From Siphonodentalium dalli (Eukaryota > Mollusca > Scaphopoda > Gadilida > Siphonodentaliidae): a stretch of DNA of 64,000 nucleotides. Location of the stretch: contig CP136069.1 of assembly GCA_032622095.1 (NCBI GenBank), forward strand, positions 168,138,394-168,202,393. Direction: 5' to 3'. The position numbers were made by a program, and so were the translations under genes. Under the pieces are notes generated by a model. That model was given only the letters and a program-made list of their open reading frames with translations, ran no database searches and was not told where the DNA came from. This document shows, piece by piece, positions 21,712 to 34,565 of the stretch (position 1 is the stretch's first letter; the number at the start of each line of letters is the position of its first letter).

Positions 21712-24515
21712 ACAATATTGGTGCCAACAATATGATCAAACTATTTTAATATAAATCCAAATTCACCAAGAAGTCAGAATATCACAGTGGGTTATATTGT
21801 TATTTAGGATGAAATATCCGGTAGTATTTTATTTTATTCTTGCCATGTTTGTCGTGTTCCCTGTGACAGAGTTGAGCCATAAACACCTATATGTCAAACT
21901 GATTGGAATTGGGCCTCCGTACCAAACCTATTTTACCCCCAACAAACTCTTGTTTAGCACATGTACCCGTCATTAAGCGCATCCCCGAAGAAAAGCCCAG
22001 TATTGTTTTTTACCCTAAATAAAACATGGGGTGGTCTTCGTAGATAAGCCCAGCCCCAATTTTGCGCATTTTGGAAGGTGAATACAACCACGTCTTGCGG
22101 TCCTGTAGAATAGGAGAAATACTCAAGCACATATGTGCTTTTATTGTTTTTTTCAGTTGTTTTTCTTAAAACATAATCATGTATAATACACTTGTGTTAA
22201 TTTTGATGTGAATTATACACATCTTATTCTGTTCTTAGTTGTTGGATCTATCAAAGAGGTATCAACTCAAAACAATCAAACGATGTGTCACTTACTGCTC
22301 ACCTGCATCTCACTGTTGTGTTTTTTTATTAGAATTAGCTTGATTAATAAGCATTAGTGTAACAAAATTAACTTGTGAACTAACCATACAACCCTATTGT
22401 GTTTACAAATTAATCTCAACATTTGCAACCTTAATCAGTTTGATCCCAAATGTATCTCTCTATCACTGTTTCTGGTTATTATCATGTGATTTTATCTTCT
22501 TAATAATATAAATAAAACACATTATTTATATCTTTTTTCAACACAAAACATGGTATTGGTATAAATATGATGGTATGTTGGCACCTGAAGGCTAACTGAA
22601 TTTATGCACGGGGTGGGGGGACGGTCCTCGTGAGTAAGCCCAATACCCACTTTTTGAACAAAAACGTGCACGAGCCGCCCCGGCCTTACTGACGGCTATA
22701 TACAGTATTAAAATGGGTTGATTTCGCAGTAATTTGTTACAGTGTTGACCTTTAGATGCTTTGTTTTTTTGGTAGTGATGGTCAATGGTGTCTACGAAAT
22801 TTAAGTAGACATGGAAATTATCCCAGGACGAAAATACAAACAATATCAGCGATATTTTAAGCATTGCAGTGATATTTTGGTTAAATCGATGAGTTGCCAA
22901 GTTGAAATTTCGCGATTCAGTTGAAGGAACTGTATTAGCCAACACCCGTCTTTCAGAGATGTAGAGAAAAGAGGGTCATTTAGAGATGTGTGTTGATCGT
23001 GTATTAATCATAACAGCATACGTGTGTTACTGGCCGAGACTTTATGACGCGCGTGCGATCACGAAATTATACCTCGTAGGGTAATTCACTGATTGTCCTA
23101 TCTTTTCGCAATTGCACTCGTCCGATAACCTGACGATAGTAACACATTCATGCAGTTTTGTGTACATATTTCATACCAACGTGTCATATTGATATAGTGG
23201 CAAATGCGTCCATGTGCATGCGACATGCGATGTGTCAAGAGTCTGCAAAGTTGTAAGTCTGGCTATTTCTTAATTTCACAATGCATTCTAGGCAAGCTAT
23301 CATTACGCCTTTGCACTTGTCCGATGAAGTGACGACATGAACACATACATGCGGTTTTGTATATGTATTTCACACCAAGCATCTGGTATTGATATAGTGG
23401 CAAGTGCGTCCATATGCATGCGAACATACAATATCGCAATAATGTGTTTGTCCGTTAATTTTTTCAATCATGGCTATATCTAAATTTCACAATGCGTTCC
23501 AAAGTAGGGATCTGTCGACATTCCGGAAGGGATATTAATATGGTTGCGACATTGATCAACGCATCCTAGACTACAAACATGATTGATTTATTGAAAAAAT
23601 AAAACAATACAGTCTTAGTTTTGACATAGCAGTAATTGGGTGCAATGTCTTCGATGCTACCTGGCATGACTCCCATGAGTTTTTGTGCAGATGGTGTTTA
23701 AAGGCTATCAAATTTAAGCAGATATGGCAATTATTGCAAGAAAATTACAACAAATTTCGCTAAAATGCTTAAGATTCCCATGGTTTGTCGTTAAATCTAT
23801 GAGTCTTGAAATTGAAATTTTGCGTCTTCATTGCAGAAACAGCGTTAGCCAACACCAATTTTGGAAGTTTGAAGAGACAACAGCGGAGTGGGGCGGGCAG
23901 TTATATGTTGGACATGAATGGAAAAGTAACGAATCGATTCACTACACCAGCAACACTTTGCGATCGGTATGTATCCATGGGTTATTTCATGGTTGTGCGT
24001 TCCTTTGTGATACAAATGTAATAAGAGATACACCCATACAAACATATAATGTAAACCTATTTTGAGAAATGCGAGTGCAATGAACATAGTAATTTTATTT
24101 GACACGGAGTAGATAATCGTTTCTGCTCATCTCAAACCACAACACTTAGTCTACAATAGTCTATTACGATGAACTAACAGCTGATATACCCCACCCATAC
24201 GTGTATCTGGACTATACTACGACGTGCTATTTGCACGATTATTTTTGATTATTGTAGAATATTCACATACCTCAAATTACAGTCATAAAAGGTGAGGATT
24301 TCTCGAATATAACCGAGCCGAGTACAACTCAGTGAAACATAGTTGGGAAAAAACGATTTATCAATTTGTGCGCCCCTTTCAATTTCTGACATGGATTCTG
24401 CCACTGTTATGTATCACTTAACCACAACATAAGATTCACGATGTCATGAAGATGACTGTATTTATGAGTTTGGTAGAAATTGGCGACAAATCAATTATTT
24501 TTATATAAATTTTGG
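21712..24515. repeat. Duplicated, repeat-derived region without a gene
   Basis: Three structures are visible. The block 22700-22945 is an old duplicate of 23640-23885 (shared order: acagt, 'cagtaattggg'-like, 'taagcagatatgg'-like, 'cattgcag', 'agccaacacc'). A ~205 bp tandem pair is at 23130-23240 and 23335-23440 ('attgatatagtggcaa', 'gcgtccat'). The block 21960-22640 is an inverted relative of 28240-28690. The ~110-codon frames here fall in these duplicated blocks and carry no domain. Confidence 0.6.
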
Positions 24516-24517
24516 CG

Positions 24518-25330
24518 CCCCTTCCCAGCTCTCATCCCTGACCAGAACGGCGCTCTTTTAGCTCTCATCCCTGACCCGAGCTGCGCCCCTTCCAATCTAT
24601 CATCCAAGACCCGAGCGGCGCCCCCTACCCATCTCTCATCTCTGACCCGACCTGTGCCACTTTCCATATCTCATCCCTGACCCGAGCGGCGCCCCCTACC
24701 CATCTCTCATCTCTGACCCGACCGGTGCCCCTTCCCAGCTCTCATCCATGACCCGAGCTGCGCCCCTTCCCAGCTCTCTTCCCTGACCCGAGCTGCGCCC
24801 TTCCAATCTATCAACCCTGACCCGAGCGGCGTCCCTTCCCAGCTCTCATTCCTGACCCGACCTGTGCCACTTTCCATCTCTCATCCCTGACCCGAGCGGC
24901 GCCCCCTACCCATATCTCATCTCTGACCCGAGCGGCGCCCCTTCCCAGCTCTCATCCATGACCCGAGCTGCGCCCCTTCCCAGCTATCATCCCTGACCCG
25001 AGCGGCACCCCTTTTCATGTCTCATCCCTGACCCGAGCGGCGTCCCTTCCCAGCTCTCATCCCTGACCCGAGCGGCACCCCTTTTCGGGTCTCATCCCTG
25101 ACCCGAACTGCGCCCCTTCCAGCTCTCATCCATGACCCGAGCTGCGCCCCTTTTCATGTCTCATCCCTGACCCGAGCAGCGCCAATTCCCAGCTCTCATC
25201 CCTGACCCGAGCGGCACCCCTTTTCATGTCTCATCCCTGACCCGAGCAGCGCCCATTCCCAGCTCTCATCCATGGACGAATGGCGCCCCTTCACAGCTCT
25301 CACCCCTCACCAGAGCGACGCCACTTCGAT
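24518..25330 (+). repeat. 35-36 bp C-rich minisatellite, about 23 units
   Basis: The unit is built from CTCTCATCCCTGACCCGAGC and GGCGCCCCTTCCCAG. GACCC occurs at 24573, 24608, 24644, 24679 and 24715, i.e. 35 or 36 bp apart. Strong strand asymmetry (C on plus). Unit variants (ctgcgcc, ggcgccc, ggcaccc, cctgtgcc) are interspersed. Confidence 0.95.
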
Positions 25331-26640
25331 ATCTTGATGATTCCCCACATATACCATGGATATAATTATATACAAGTTTGAAGAAAATCAGCGACAAATT
25401 CTACAAGAAAACAAAGATGCATTCATCAGATCGCCCATGAACTATTTTACAAGATTTAATCACGGATATTTGGAAAGTATTACATATTTAATATGAACAT
25501 AAGCTAGCTTAATTAACGAACCTAAGCTGAACAACATGGGTGCCCGTTTGGTGGGGTGGGGCGATTAACTATTCATGTGGTCATTCAACCAGTAAAACTG
25601 ATGTTGTGACATGGCATAGCGGCTGAAATGACGATAAACCTTTATCAACCGACCAACATGGATGTTCCCGTGGCTTCAATCTCACATGATTGAATCATTT
25701 TGTAACTGGTACCTCAAGTTCATAAAGTTAGAAATATTCTAAATGTGGCCATTTGTTGGTCTACTTACAACAGATTTTCCACTGAATACCAAAGTTAGGG
25801 GGGGTCAGAACCAGAACCCCTCCCACCAATTATGTGGTTCTAAACTCAGCTCATAAATCACCATCTACAAGTACATGTACATCTATCAGGACTATGAGTT
25901 CGAACTCCGTAAAATAACAGAAGCTGAGAAACTGGTGTGAATTAAACTGTGACGGGGTCTCAAGCATGTCTACCCATGCACATCAGAAAAATGCCATTAA
26001 CCTTATCATGACTAGAGCTCAATGAAATTTTGCGAAAAAACTTGGTCCAATGCACACTTATATATATGGGAGTCTCCCATTGGGAGCCTCGCGTATATAA
26101 GAAAAGACATTGGCCTAACAACATTTGCCTTAACATTGTAAACCAGTGAACTTTTATACGCGAGGCTCACCATGAGAGACATGCATATATTTATACATGT
26201 ATATGAGTGTGCACAGGCACATTATCTTTAATGCTGCACCAGTATGAAAGGGTTAAATGGCAAAAGTAGCTTGAGGATGGATGTGATCCATAATATCGCA
26301 GGTCAATTCAACCAGTCCCACACGATTTCATATTCAAGTGCTTGTGTACTAATTTATAGCACAAACTCATACCGGTATTTCAGTCGCCAGTTGATAGAAA
26401 TACATGATTTTCAAATTTGTCAATAATTCATAATTTCACTCACCTTGCAGTGTGTAGACTGTAGTGACTAGTGTTGTTATATATTCTGTCATATTTTCAC
26501 AATAAAAGGTAAACTACCGCCAGGAATGAAATCAAATTGCAATTCAATATTCATAATTCTCATGTGCAGTAGCAGTAATTGAAATACATACAACTGATAA
26601 GATATCACTTTAGGCAAATGCTTTAGAATTTCTACAGCAA
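25331..26640. other. No gene; one inverted-repeat element
   Basis: GTCTCCCATTGGGAGCCTCG at about 26072 pairs, with a few mismatches, with CGAGGCTCACCATGAGAGAC ending at about 26181. The pairing extends through GCGTATA on both sides, giving a ~110 bp foldback. Nothing else can be named. Confidence 0.55.
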
Positions 26641-27430
26641 GTCCAGCTGGTCGTCCTTAAATTACTCGTTCTCATCTAGATGTCAATGTCAACAGCCATG
26701 ACAAATCTCATAATGATCCAACCAAAGGTACTACGACCTGTAGCTCATGCCAAAGGATTTAGTCATGCAGATTAAAATTCAAGATGGCTGCTGGCGGCCA
26801 TGTTTTTTTTGCCGAACGACCCCAAAATGACTCGTTCCCATCTACATGTCAATATTAACATCGATGATAAATTTCATGATGATCAGACAAACAGTACTAC
26901 CTGTAGCCCGTGCTAATGGATTGAAATTTGAAATTCAAGATGGCCGCTGGCGGCCATGTTTTTTGGCCCAATGACCCCAAAATGGCTACATGTCAATATT
27001 AACATCGATGACAAATTTCATGAAGATCCGACCAAAGCTACGATCCAAGATGGCTGCTGGCGGCCATATTTTTTGGCCGAACGACCCCAAAATGACTCGT
27101 TCCCATCTCCAGTTACAACATCGATGACAAATTTCATGATGATCAGACGAACAGTACGACTTGTAGCCTGTGCTAATGGATTGAAATATTAAATTCAAGA
27201 TGGCCGCTTGCGGCCATGTTTTTTTTCCGAATGACCCCAAAGTGACTCGTTTCCATCTACATGTACATGTCAATGTCAACAGGCATGACAAATTTCATAA
27301 TGATCCGACCAAAGGTACGACCTGTAGCCAGTGCTAAAGGAAATTGTTGACGAGTCACGCACACACACACGGATGACGGATACCAAGCCATGGCAAATAG
27401 CTCAAACTTTACAAAGTAAAGTTGAGCTAA
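26640..27430 (-). mobile_element. 160 bp-unit 'ggccgccagcggccat' element, copy 1 (truncated)
   Basis: Tandem units of about 130-165 bp carry 'gactcgttcccatctacatg', 'tttcatgatgatcagac', 'gtacgacctgtagcc' and 'aagatggccgctggcggcca'. The right end is the near-palindrome AGCTCAAACTTTAC...GTTGAGCT at 27399-27428. The whole is the reverse complement of 50001-51307. Open frames of 78-106 codons on both strands are repeat by-products. Confidence 0.85.
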
Positions 27431-29469
27431 AAATGTAGGAATAAAAGCTCGGACAAAATTATACATTTTGCAAAGATTTTCTAAGTCGAAAAATGGGGAT
27501 GTAACGCCACCATAAAAAGTCTGACAGATGTCATAATCGCAGGTCCCCATGTTGTTGATGTCTGTGTCAACTTCCACGGAATATGATCACAAAACAGCTG
27601 AGAAAAACTCCAGACAAATTTATGTCCACAGACAAGCTGATTGGAGTATAAACCCCCTTATCCACAACCGCGTTGCAGGGGGTATAATTAATGGACAAAA
27701 CATTTCCCCCCAACCTGTGATATCACTGCGACATAAGACAACAAAATCCAATAATAAAGACATCCACAGCCAGAGGTCAGAGTAGATTTTGTATAGCATT
27801 CCCTACCAATAAATCTTTTTCCATTGTAAATTGCTTTGCAGAAATTGGAAAACGCATCACAAATTGCGATGCGAATCCAGTTACATGGATATAGAGCATG
27901 TTTGTTATGGACGCTACACAAAGTCCAGTAAAGGGCCATAACTCTGAGAAAAAGTGTGAACAAAACTGAAATTGGAATTCCCAGTTTTGAGCTGTGTTGT
28001 GAAATGTTAGTTATGGATAGACAGAATGACAAACCGAAAGGAAAGACAGACTGAGGTACATGTACATGGATAACTATATATACCCCTAATCCTTAGTACG
28101 GGTACATGTACAACTGTACATACTGTATACATGTACTGTACATACTGTATACATGTACTGTACATACTGTATACATGTACATGTACACCAATCAGTAAGC
28201 CTGGGGGGGCGAGCTTGTGCATGTACATGTATTTACTCATAAAGTAGGTACTGGGCTTACTCACAAGGCCCCCTCCCCTTTGCAAACATTGAGTTAGCCT
28301 TCAGGTGCTGACATACCGTCATGTTTTATATCATTACCATATTTTGGTACTGAAAAAGATAATAATGTGTTTTATTTATATCAATAGTGTTTTATTTATA
28401 TCAATAACAAGATAAAATCACATGATAATGACCAGAAACAGTGACAAGACAGTTCAGCTTCTATACATTTGGGATAAAAAAAAGCACAGATGTGCTTGAG
28501 TACATGTATCTTCTCCTACAGGGTACCTGTATTCTACAGGATAGAAAGACATGATTGTATTCACCTTCCAAATGCTCAACAATGGGGGTGGGCTAAACTG
28601 GGCTTATCTACCGATACGAGGAGACTGGGTTTATCCTCGAGGATGGGCTTACTAACGGTTGTATACAGTAATATTAAGGCCAAAGTAAAAAGAAACTATG
28701 TTTCCGTACATCGACCGACCCTAAACTTATTGATATTTTGAGAAAAAGTCAAAATTTTCTAAAATTTACTGTTTTTACCACTAATGCTCATAAATATTGA
28801 TGACCTTTAGTGTGCAAAACACATGGTTTCTAACATATCCCTGTGAAAAGATACCATGAATTGACAGCTGTCTCAAAGGCCCCAGGTGTGTGATGGGTTG
28901 TGGATTGATGGGCATACATTTTGCAATTTTAATCTCGGACTACATGTATCTCCTGCCTGCTTTATGTCTTGTTTGGGACTTATGGAACACTATCAACAGA
29001 CATGGTGCGTGTGTATCTGTATATACATGTATAGAGGTTATCACCACATATGTTAGGGGTATAAAATGTAGCTACTGTCTCCAAAAACCAGGCATGCTCG
29101 GTGGTCGTACTGGCTACCCCCAGACAATGGGATGTAGTCGTTACAATACAAGTACGGTATAATGGCGGTATTATTGGTAAAATTCTTATAAAAAGTTAGT
29201 GACATCAATTTCCTACCAAGTTTATAGCCAAATTTATGAAAATGTGCTACATGTATGTCATGTACATGTACATGTATGTGAATAATAAAAAACATACCTA
29301 AGCATGAAATTTGATTTTTTTTATCAATCTTAATGTATATTTCCACTGTGTTGATCAAGTAATACTTCAACGTGTTGGCATTTTATGTTACTTCGGTCGA
29401 GGTAGTTCAATATTTCTGCAGCTGGATAAAAAATATCAAAATAAAATTAAAAAAAAAAATTCCCTACCT
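27431..29469. repeat. Repeat-derived region, no gene
   Basis: Holds a fragment of the 'gggccataactctg' family (about 27930), a 22 bp tandem repeat (28115-28181, unit TGTACATACTGTATACATGT plus AC, three copies) and a block at 28240-28690 that is the inverted relative of 21960-22640 ('cagatgtgcttgagtac', 'aaatcacatgataatgacc'). AT-rich sequence with ACATGTAC runs fills the rest. Confidence 0.6.
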
Positions 29470-30065
29470 ACAGGGTTACCGTACCTACCAGGGGGGGGGG
29501 GGGGGGGGGGGGGGTCGGAAAAAAAATTCAGGCACGTATGGCATTTTTTCCCTTTCAATCATTTTTTGTACCCACCCACCCCACCGCCAATTTTTTTTCC
29601 GTTTTCGGCAGTTTTTTCCGACCATTTTTTTACACCCATCCCCCTTTTAACACTAAAACAGAGATTTGCGGGGGAAATTCACTGTAAACAGCTGTATATG
29701 AATTTCTGTGCATACTATTTATCATGGATGTTAACATGGACATGTAAATAGGAATGAGTCATTTTTAGGTCATTCGGACAAAAAAATATGGCTGCCAGCG
29801 GCCATCTTGGATTTCAAAATTTGCAACAAAATACAACACGATAACTGCCTGCAGTCAGTTTACCAGTTAGAATTACATTATTTCTCGCATTCAAAGTGGT
29901 TTTGAAGCCCAACTCATTGCCAAAACACTAAAAAACAAGCAGGAAATTTTTGTTTTAGTTTTTGGTGGCTTTGACCACCCACCCACCCCGGCATACGTGC
30001 CGAAATTATTTTTTTCACCCCGCCCCCCCTGTACCTACCCTAATTTTTTCGCGCCGTTACCGGAA
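29470..30065. mobile_element. Inverted-repeat element with G-run termini
   Basis: The left end reads GTACCTACCA, then 24 G (29491-29514), GTCGG, A-run, TTCAGGCACGTATGGC. The right end is its inverted relative: GGCATACGTGCCGAAATTA, T-run, CACCCCG, C-run (30023-30029), TGTACCTACCC. The internal sequence includes a piece of the 'gctgccagcggcca' family. A third related G-run block is at 31410-31470. Superfamily not assigned; no clear target duplication seen. Confidence 0.6.
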
Positions 30066-30363
30066 ACATACAATCTTTTTTCTTTGGCCTAAACAGAATA
30101 GATCACTTGATTTAACTGATGACATGAACGATTCAATCAAGACAATCATGCTTGTACAACATCCCTGCCTCAAACTTGTTGTTGGCCATTATAAATAAAT
30201 ATTAGCCCCAGTACAAACCGTGGCAGAAAAAGTGTGTAAACAACAGATTATACCATAAGTACGGGTAAAGATCGCACAATCAGTAAAATACCCGAAGTGT
30301 CAAAAGTTTGCCGGATCGCAGGAGTGTCAAACTATCGACCAGTAACACACGACCAGTAACACA
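30066..30363. other. No gene seen
   Basis: Short spacer between two inverted-repeat elements. Contains 'gaccagtaacacac' twice in tandem just before the hAT-type element. Confidence 0.5.
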
Positions 30364-31261
30364 CATACATGCAGGGTTGGTGATTTTTTAGATTTTTTTT
30401 AAATAAATCCAAAAAAAATATTTATTTGATTTAAATCCTATTTATTTGATTTAAATCGATTTTTTTGATTTTTTTTCTAATTGTTATGAAAATATGCAAT
30501 TGTGCAATGTTTGATAAATGAAGGTTCTAACAGGTGTTGCTTATTATACCCAAGGCTGGATTAATCAAAATTCTATTATTATTTATTATTTTTTGTATAA
30601 CTACATGTATCAAGCACAAATATCACGGCAGTACAGATATAGCAACCATGTACTTTAATTGTGCATACACTGGGTCCATGTGAGTTCCAATGTTGTGATA
30701 TCTGGATAGGTAGACCTGTGCTTAAAGATTTACTACTAAATTTTAGCTGAGAACTGAATATATTTTCAATCACCTTTGCTTCTCGGTGACTTGAGGACAT
30801 ACATGTAATCACACCATATACATGTATCAAGTATGGACATTAGACAACTAGAGTAGTTTAGATGGCAGAGTATATGGTAGAATTACTCGGTTGGCATTTA
30901 CATGTATGGCAATCAGAAAAGGAAATTTAATAGTGTAATGAGGAGTGCTGAATCTGATTGTAGTTTAATACAAATTAGCAGAACAGGCTGTTGCAGGAGC
31001 AGTAATCACGGTACCATGCAGTATGCCTGTTTCTCTCGGGTTGACAATTACTGCACATTTTCATATCTATCATCCAATTTTGTATATTGTTTAATCATAA
31101 TCATGTTATAGTTAACAAAAAACCTTGTTAGATGTTGCAAGTTCTTGACATTGTGCAATCATTTAAAAAAAATTGATTTAAATCAATGATTTTTTTTTTT
31201 AATTATTGATTTAAATCTTGATTTAAATCAATAATTTAAATCAGCCAACCCTGCATACATG
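30364..31261. mobile_element. hAT-type MITE with 8 bp target duplication
   Basis: The element spans 30372-31253 (882 bp). It starts CAGGGTTGGTGATTT and ends AAATCAGCCAACCCTG, and is flanked by CATACATG on both sides (30364-30371, 31254-31261). A CAGGG terminus and an 8 bp duplication are hallmarks of hAT elements. Both subterminal regions carry repeated GATTTAAATC palindromic words in T/A-rich DNA. No transposase frame is present. Confidence 0.9.
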
Positions 31262-32180
31262 GGTCCATAATGTTCAACAACTGTGTTGCCTCTCATGAAT
31301 TATTTCACGTAACCAGTTCAATCGAGTGATTATTCTCTATGTAACCTACAATGTACATGTAGATATCAGGATATCAGATAGTATTTTTCCGCTAACGTTG
31401 TGAACAAATTAGGGTGGGGAGGGGGGGGGGGTTCGAAAAAAATTCCAGGTTGGTATGATAGGGTGGTGGGTGTCTCTCGGGTCCGAAAAGCAGTTTTTTC
31501 CATGTACCAAATTTATTTTCCATTTCTGGTATTGAGTCTTATTTTGATGTGTTTTGAACAGAAACAGGTCATATACAATGTATAGTTACTAGAAATGCTA
31601 TACTATATATATATAGAGGTTATCAGAAGTTGGATCAGTGGCACAATGCCAACAATAACCCAAATTCAACTTGATAGAACAAGAAACTGTGCTATCGGAA
31701 AAATAAAATTTAATCAGGATTCCATCTACTGATACAACAAAATAAGAATAACTATGCAGAACTCAGCTGAAAATAAGAAATAATATGAAAGCACACTTGA
31801 TCATATGTGACATGGAAATAAAGATATACCGGTAATAAATATTAATGGAATAAAATAGACTTTTGACAAATTGACAACGTAAAACATAAAATCTTAACAT
31901 ATAAATTGAAGGCCAGCCGGGCCAGCTTGAACAATTTCAAATTGTTTTCCAAGTCAATGTGGACCAGCTTGTAATGTTAATCACAAAACAAAGATTTTAT
32001 CGTCACTGATATCGTGAGCAAAAAAGAAGTGAGATTGGGCTATCCATCCATATGTTATTCCCAATTATTACGAAGCCTATTACTTCAGGCAGTGGCTACC
32101 AGCCTGCCATTACACGCTATAACATGTTTCCTCAGTTATGGGGGGTGGGGATGGGGTGGTGTCTTACCCCCCAACTTTGG
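31262..32180. other. No gene; fragment related to the G-run element
   Basis: At 31410-31470 a GGTGGGGA plus G-run, 'ttcgaaaaaaattccagg' block resembles the left end of the element at 29470. Otherwise AT-rich, no supported feature. Confidence 0.5.
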
Positions 32181-32990
32181 TCAAAATTTTCAACAGTTGG
32201 AAATTTCATACCTGCCAAAACATTAGTTGGAAATTTCACACCAACAATATGTTGAAAATGTTCTTGTAGTTTGATTTTCAAACAATATAATGGGGGGAAG
32301 TAATTGTTTTTGGACCAATATTTGCATATTTTCCAATTTTTGGTCAAAATTTTGGACTGATATGGTCATCAGTTGGAAATTTTCCAACCTTATGAGGGTG
32401 ATAGGTTGGAAATTTCCAACACTTGGAAAGCTTGTGTCCGGGTCCCTGTCCCTCCCATTTGGCCAGTCAAAACCTGCTAGTTAATTTAAGAAAACAATAT
32501 TGTCATACATTTGGTTAACATTGTCATTGGAATTGCCATCAGTTGGAAATTTTCCAACCTAAGTGGGTGTGTCAGGTTTGAAATTTCCAACTCTATAGGA
32601 AGGCTTGAGGCTAGTCTAGATGCTTAAGGATTTTGCGATTTTCTTGTTCAGATTTCAAAATTTGTCCACACCGGGCCAAACCATGGTCGGACCGGTGTGT
32701 CATTGTCCCTCCCCTATGGCCAATGCGAAATTGCCAATTAGTTTAAGAAAATAATCAACAATTTTACTACAGTGTACATATGGTCCAACTTGTGGACTGA
32801 AATGGTCATCGGTTGGAGAATTTTCCAACCTGAGGGGGAGCATGAGCCATGAGGTTTGAAATTTCCAACACTAGGAAAGCTTCAGTTGAGGCAAGTCTAG
32901 ATGCTTGGATTTGTGATTTTTTTGTATAGTTTTCAAAATTTTCTCACACTGAGCCGAACAACCATGGGCAGCCGGCTTGTCCTGGTCTCT
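32181..32990. repeat. Degenerate tandem region with GTTGGAAATTTCCAAC palindromes
   Basis: Full or near-full palindromes GTTGGAAAT(T)TTCCAAC lie at 32372, 32405, 32542 and 32812, with half sites at 32196 and 32226. They are embedded in ~270-290 bp degenerate units ('gtctagatgctt', 'cacactgagcc', 'tggccaatgcgaaattgcc'). Confidence 0.65.
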
Positions 32991-34565
32991 TGCCCGTAGC
33001 CGTGTGCATTTGTCTGGGGTTAGACCACTAGATGTTAGGATTTATATACCGGTAGAACCATGCTTTATGAATACATGTATATAGGATATTAGGCCTGAGC
33101 ACCGAGGTGCAAGGGGGGGGGGGGGGCTGCAAATGAAATTATGGAAAACTTGTGTTTGGTCTGATTCAGATTTCAAGGGGCTAGCCACGTCCCTGTTTCT
33201 GATATGCCACATCCCTGTCCCTGATACATGCATGAAACCCAAGAAGGTTTCATGCATGTATATCATGGTTATGTTTGGTACCGTATTAGGCTATTAGCAT
33301 TATTCTTCAAACTGGGATGAACAGTTGTATTTCCACATGTTTTGATAAACAATTTGGTTCAAGCAATATATCACCTAGCAAATATAAAACATAATATCAA
33401 ATAATCTGAAATGTGTTGTTCCATGTAGTCTGTAGAGTACCCAAATGTGATTATGTGACTAGATCATGTGACTAATACTATATAATATGAAAATGAATAT
33501 TAATAAAAACTTTGGCACTTTGCCTATCCCTAGAAATGTGATTACATGTATCTTGACACATTTCTTGATTAATGACACTTATGATACATTCAAATAGTAT
33601 CGTTATCTTCATTATGCACTGTTCTATTAAAATCTCGCGCAATAAACTATTTAGGGAGTGGGTGTCCCGGGGGTGGCAAGGGAATTTTTATTTTTTCATT
33701 TTTTATCCAGTTGCAGAAATATTGAACAACACAGTGGAAATACATGTTTACATTAAGATTGAATAAAAGATCGAACTTGGTTTATGCTTAAGTGTGTGAT
33801 TTGTTATTCAAATTTTCATACATTTGGTTACATGTATATTACTTGGCATGAAATTGATGTCACTCACGTTTCGTGAGAATTTTACCCACAATACCACCAT
33901 TACACCAGTACTTGTATTGTGATGATTACATGTACATCCTACGGTATTGTCTTGCACAAATTTTCCAAACAAACAAAATGTCAACAGAATTATTGCGCTC
34001 TGCATAGCGAAAATAGTCCATGCAGGGCGTGTCCACATCACGCGATGTTGTTTTCGCCCTTGCAAGTTGCAATTATATGCATCCATCCACAGTAGAAATA
34101 ATTGTACTTGAGTCAGATTAACTAAACCGTTATGTACAAATGTTTTATGTTTACACTGAAATGCTAATTTGAAGAGAGTTAATAAGTGTAACGTACATGT
34201 ACATGTATTGTATGTAAGACAAATCAGCAATGCATATACATGTATATTCACATCTATAAATTAAATTTGAAATCAAGTTACTACATGTAGTACCATGTAT
34301 CTTCGATAGGTTTGTGTAATGTCAGTCACGATAACAATCATAACATATGCCAAATTCGGAACAATACAATATTTGAGTGCGGTGTACAACTGTACATGTA
34401 GCAGTAAGATTTTATAGTTACATGAAGATTTGTAGCTCACAACATACCGGTAACATTGAATCTGGAAAAAGTTCTTTGAATGTTATGTCAGTCACATGGA
34501 ATTGCCCCAATGTTACTATTTACATGTACATATACATATACAGTATACTAAATAGAACTAAAAAT
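32991..34565. other. No gene seen
   Basis: Contains a 14-base G-run at about 33113-33126 and a block at 33640-33790 that is the inverted relative of 29290-29470 ('gttgcagaaatattgaac', 'cacagtggaaatacatg'). The 147-codon minus frame at 33808-34251 has no recognisable domain. Confidence 0.5.

Noticed and set aside
24480-24680. Proline-rich 66-codon frame
   Set aside because: It is a translation of the 35-36 bp minisatellite with no start context or domain.
26956-27577. Frames of 78-106 codons on both strands
   Set aside because: By-products of the 160 bp repeat family; similar frames arise at 34.8-35.2 kb and 50-51.2 kb.
29311-29751. 146-codon frame with a glycine run
   Set aside because: The glycine run is the G24 tract; the rest is low-complexity inverted-repeat DNA.
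33808-34251. 147-codon minus frame as a gene
   Set aside because: No domain, no conserved pattern and the surroundings are AT-rich repeat; chance length is plausible.
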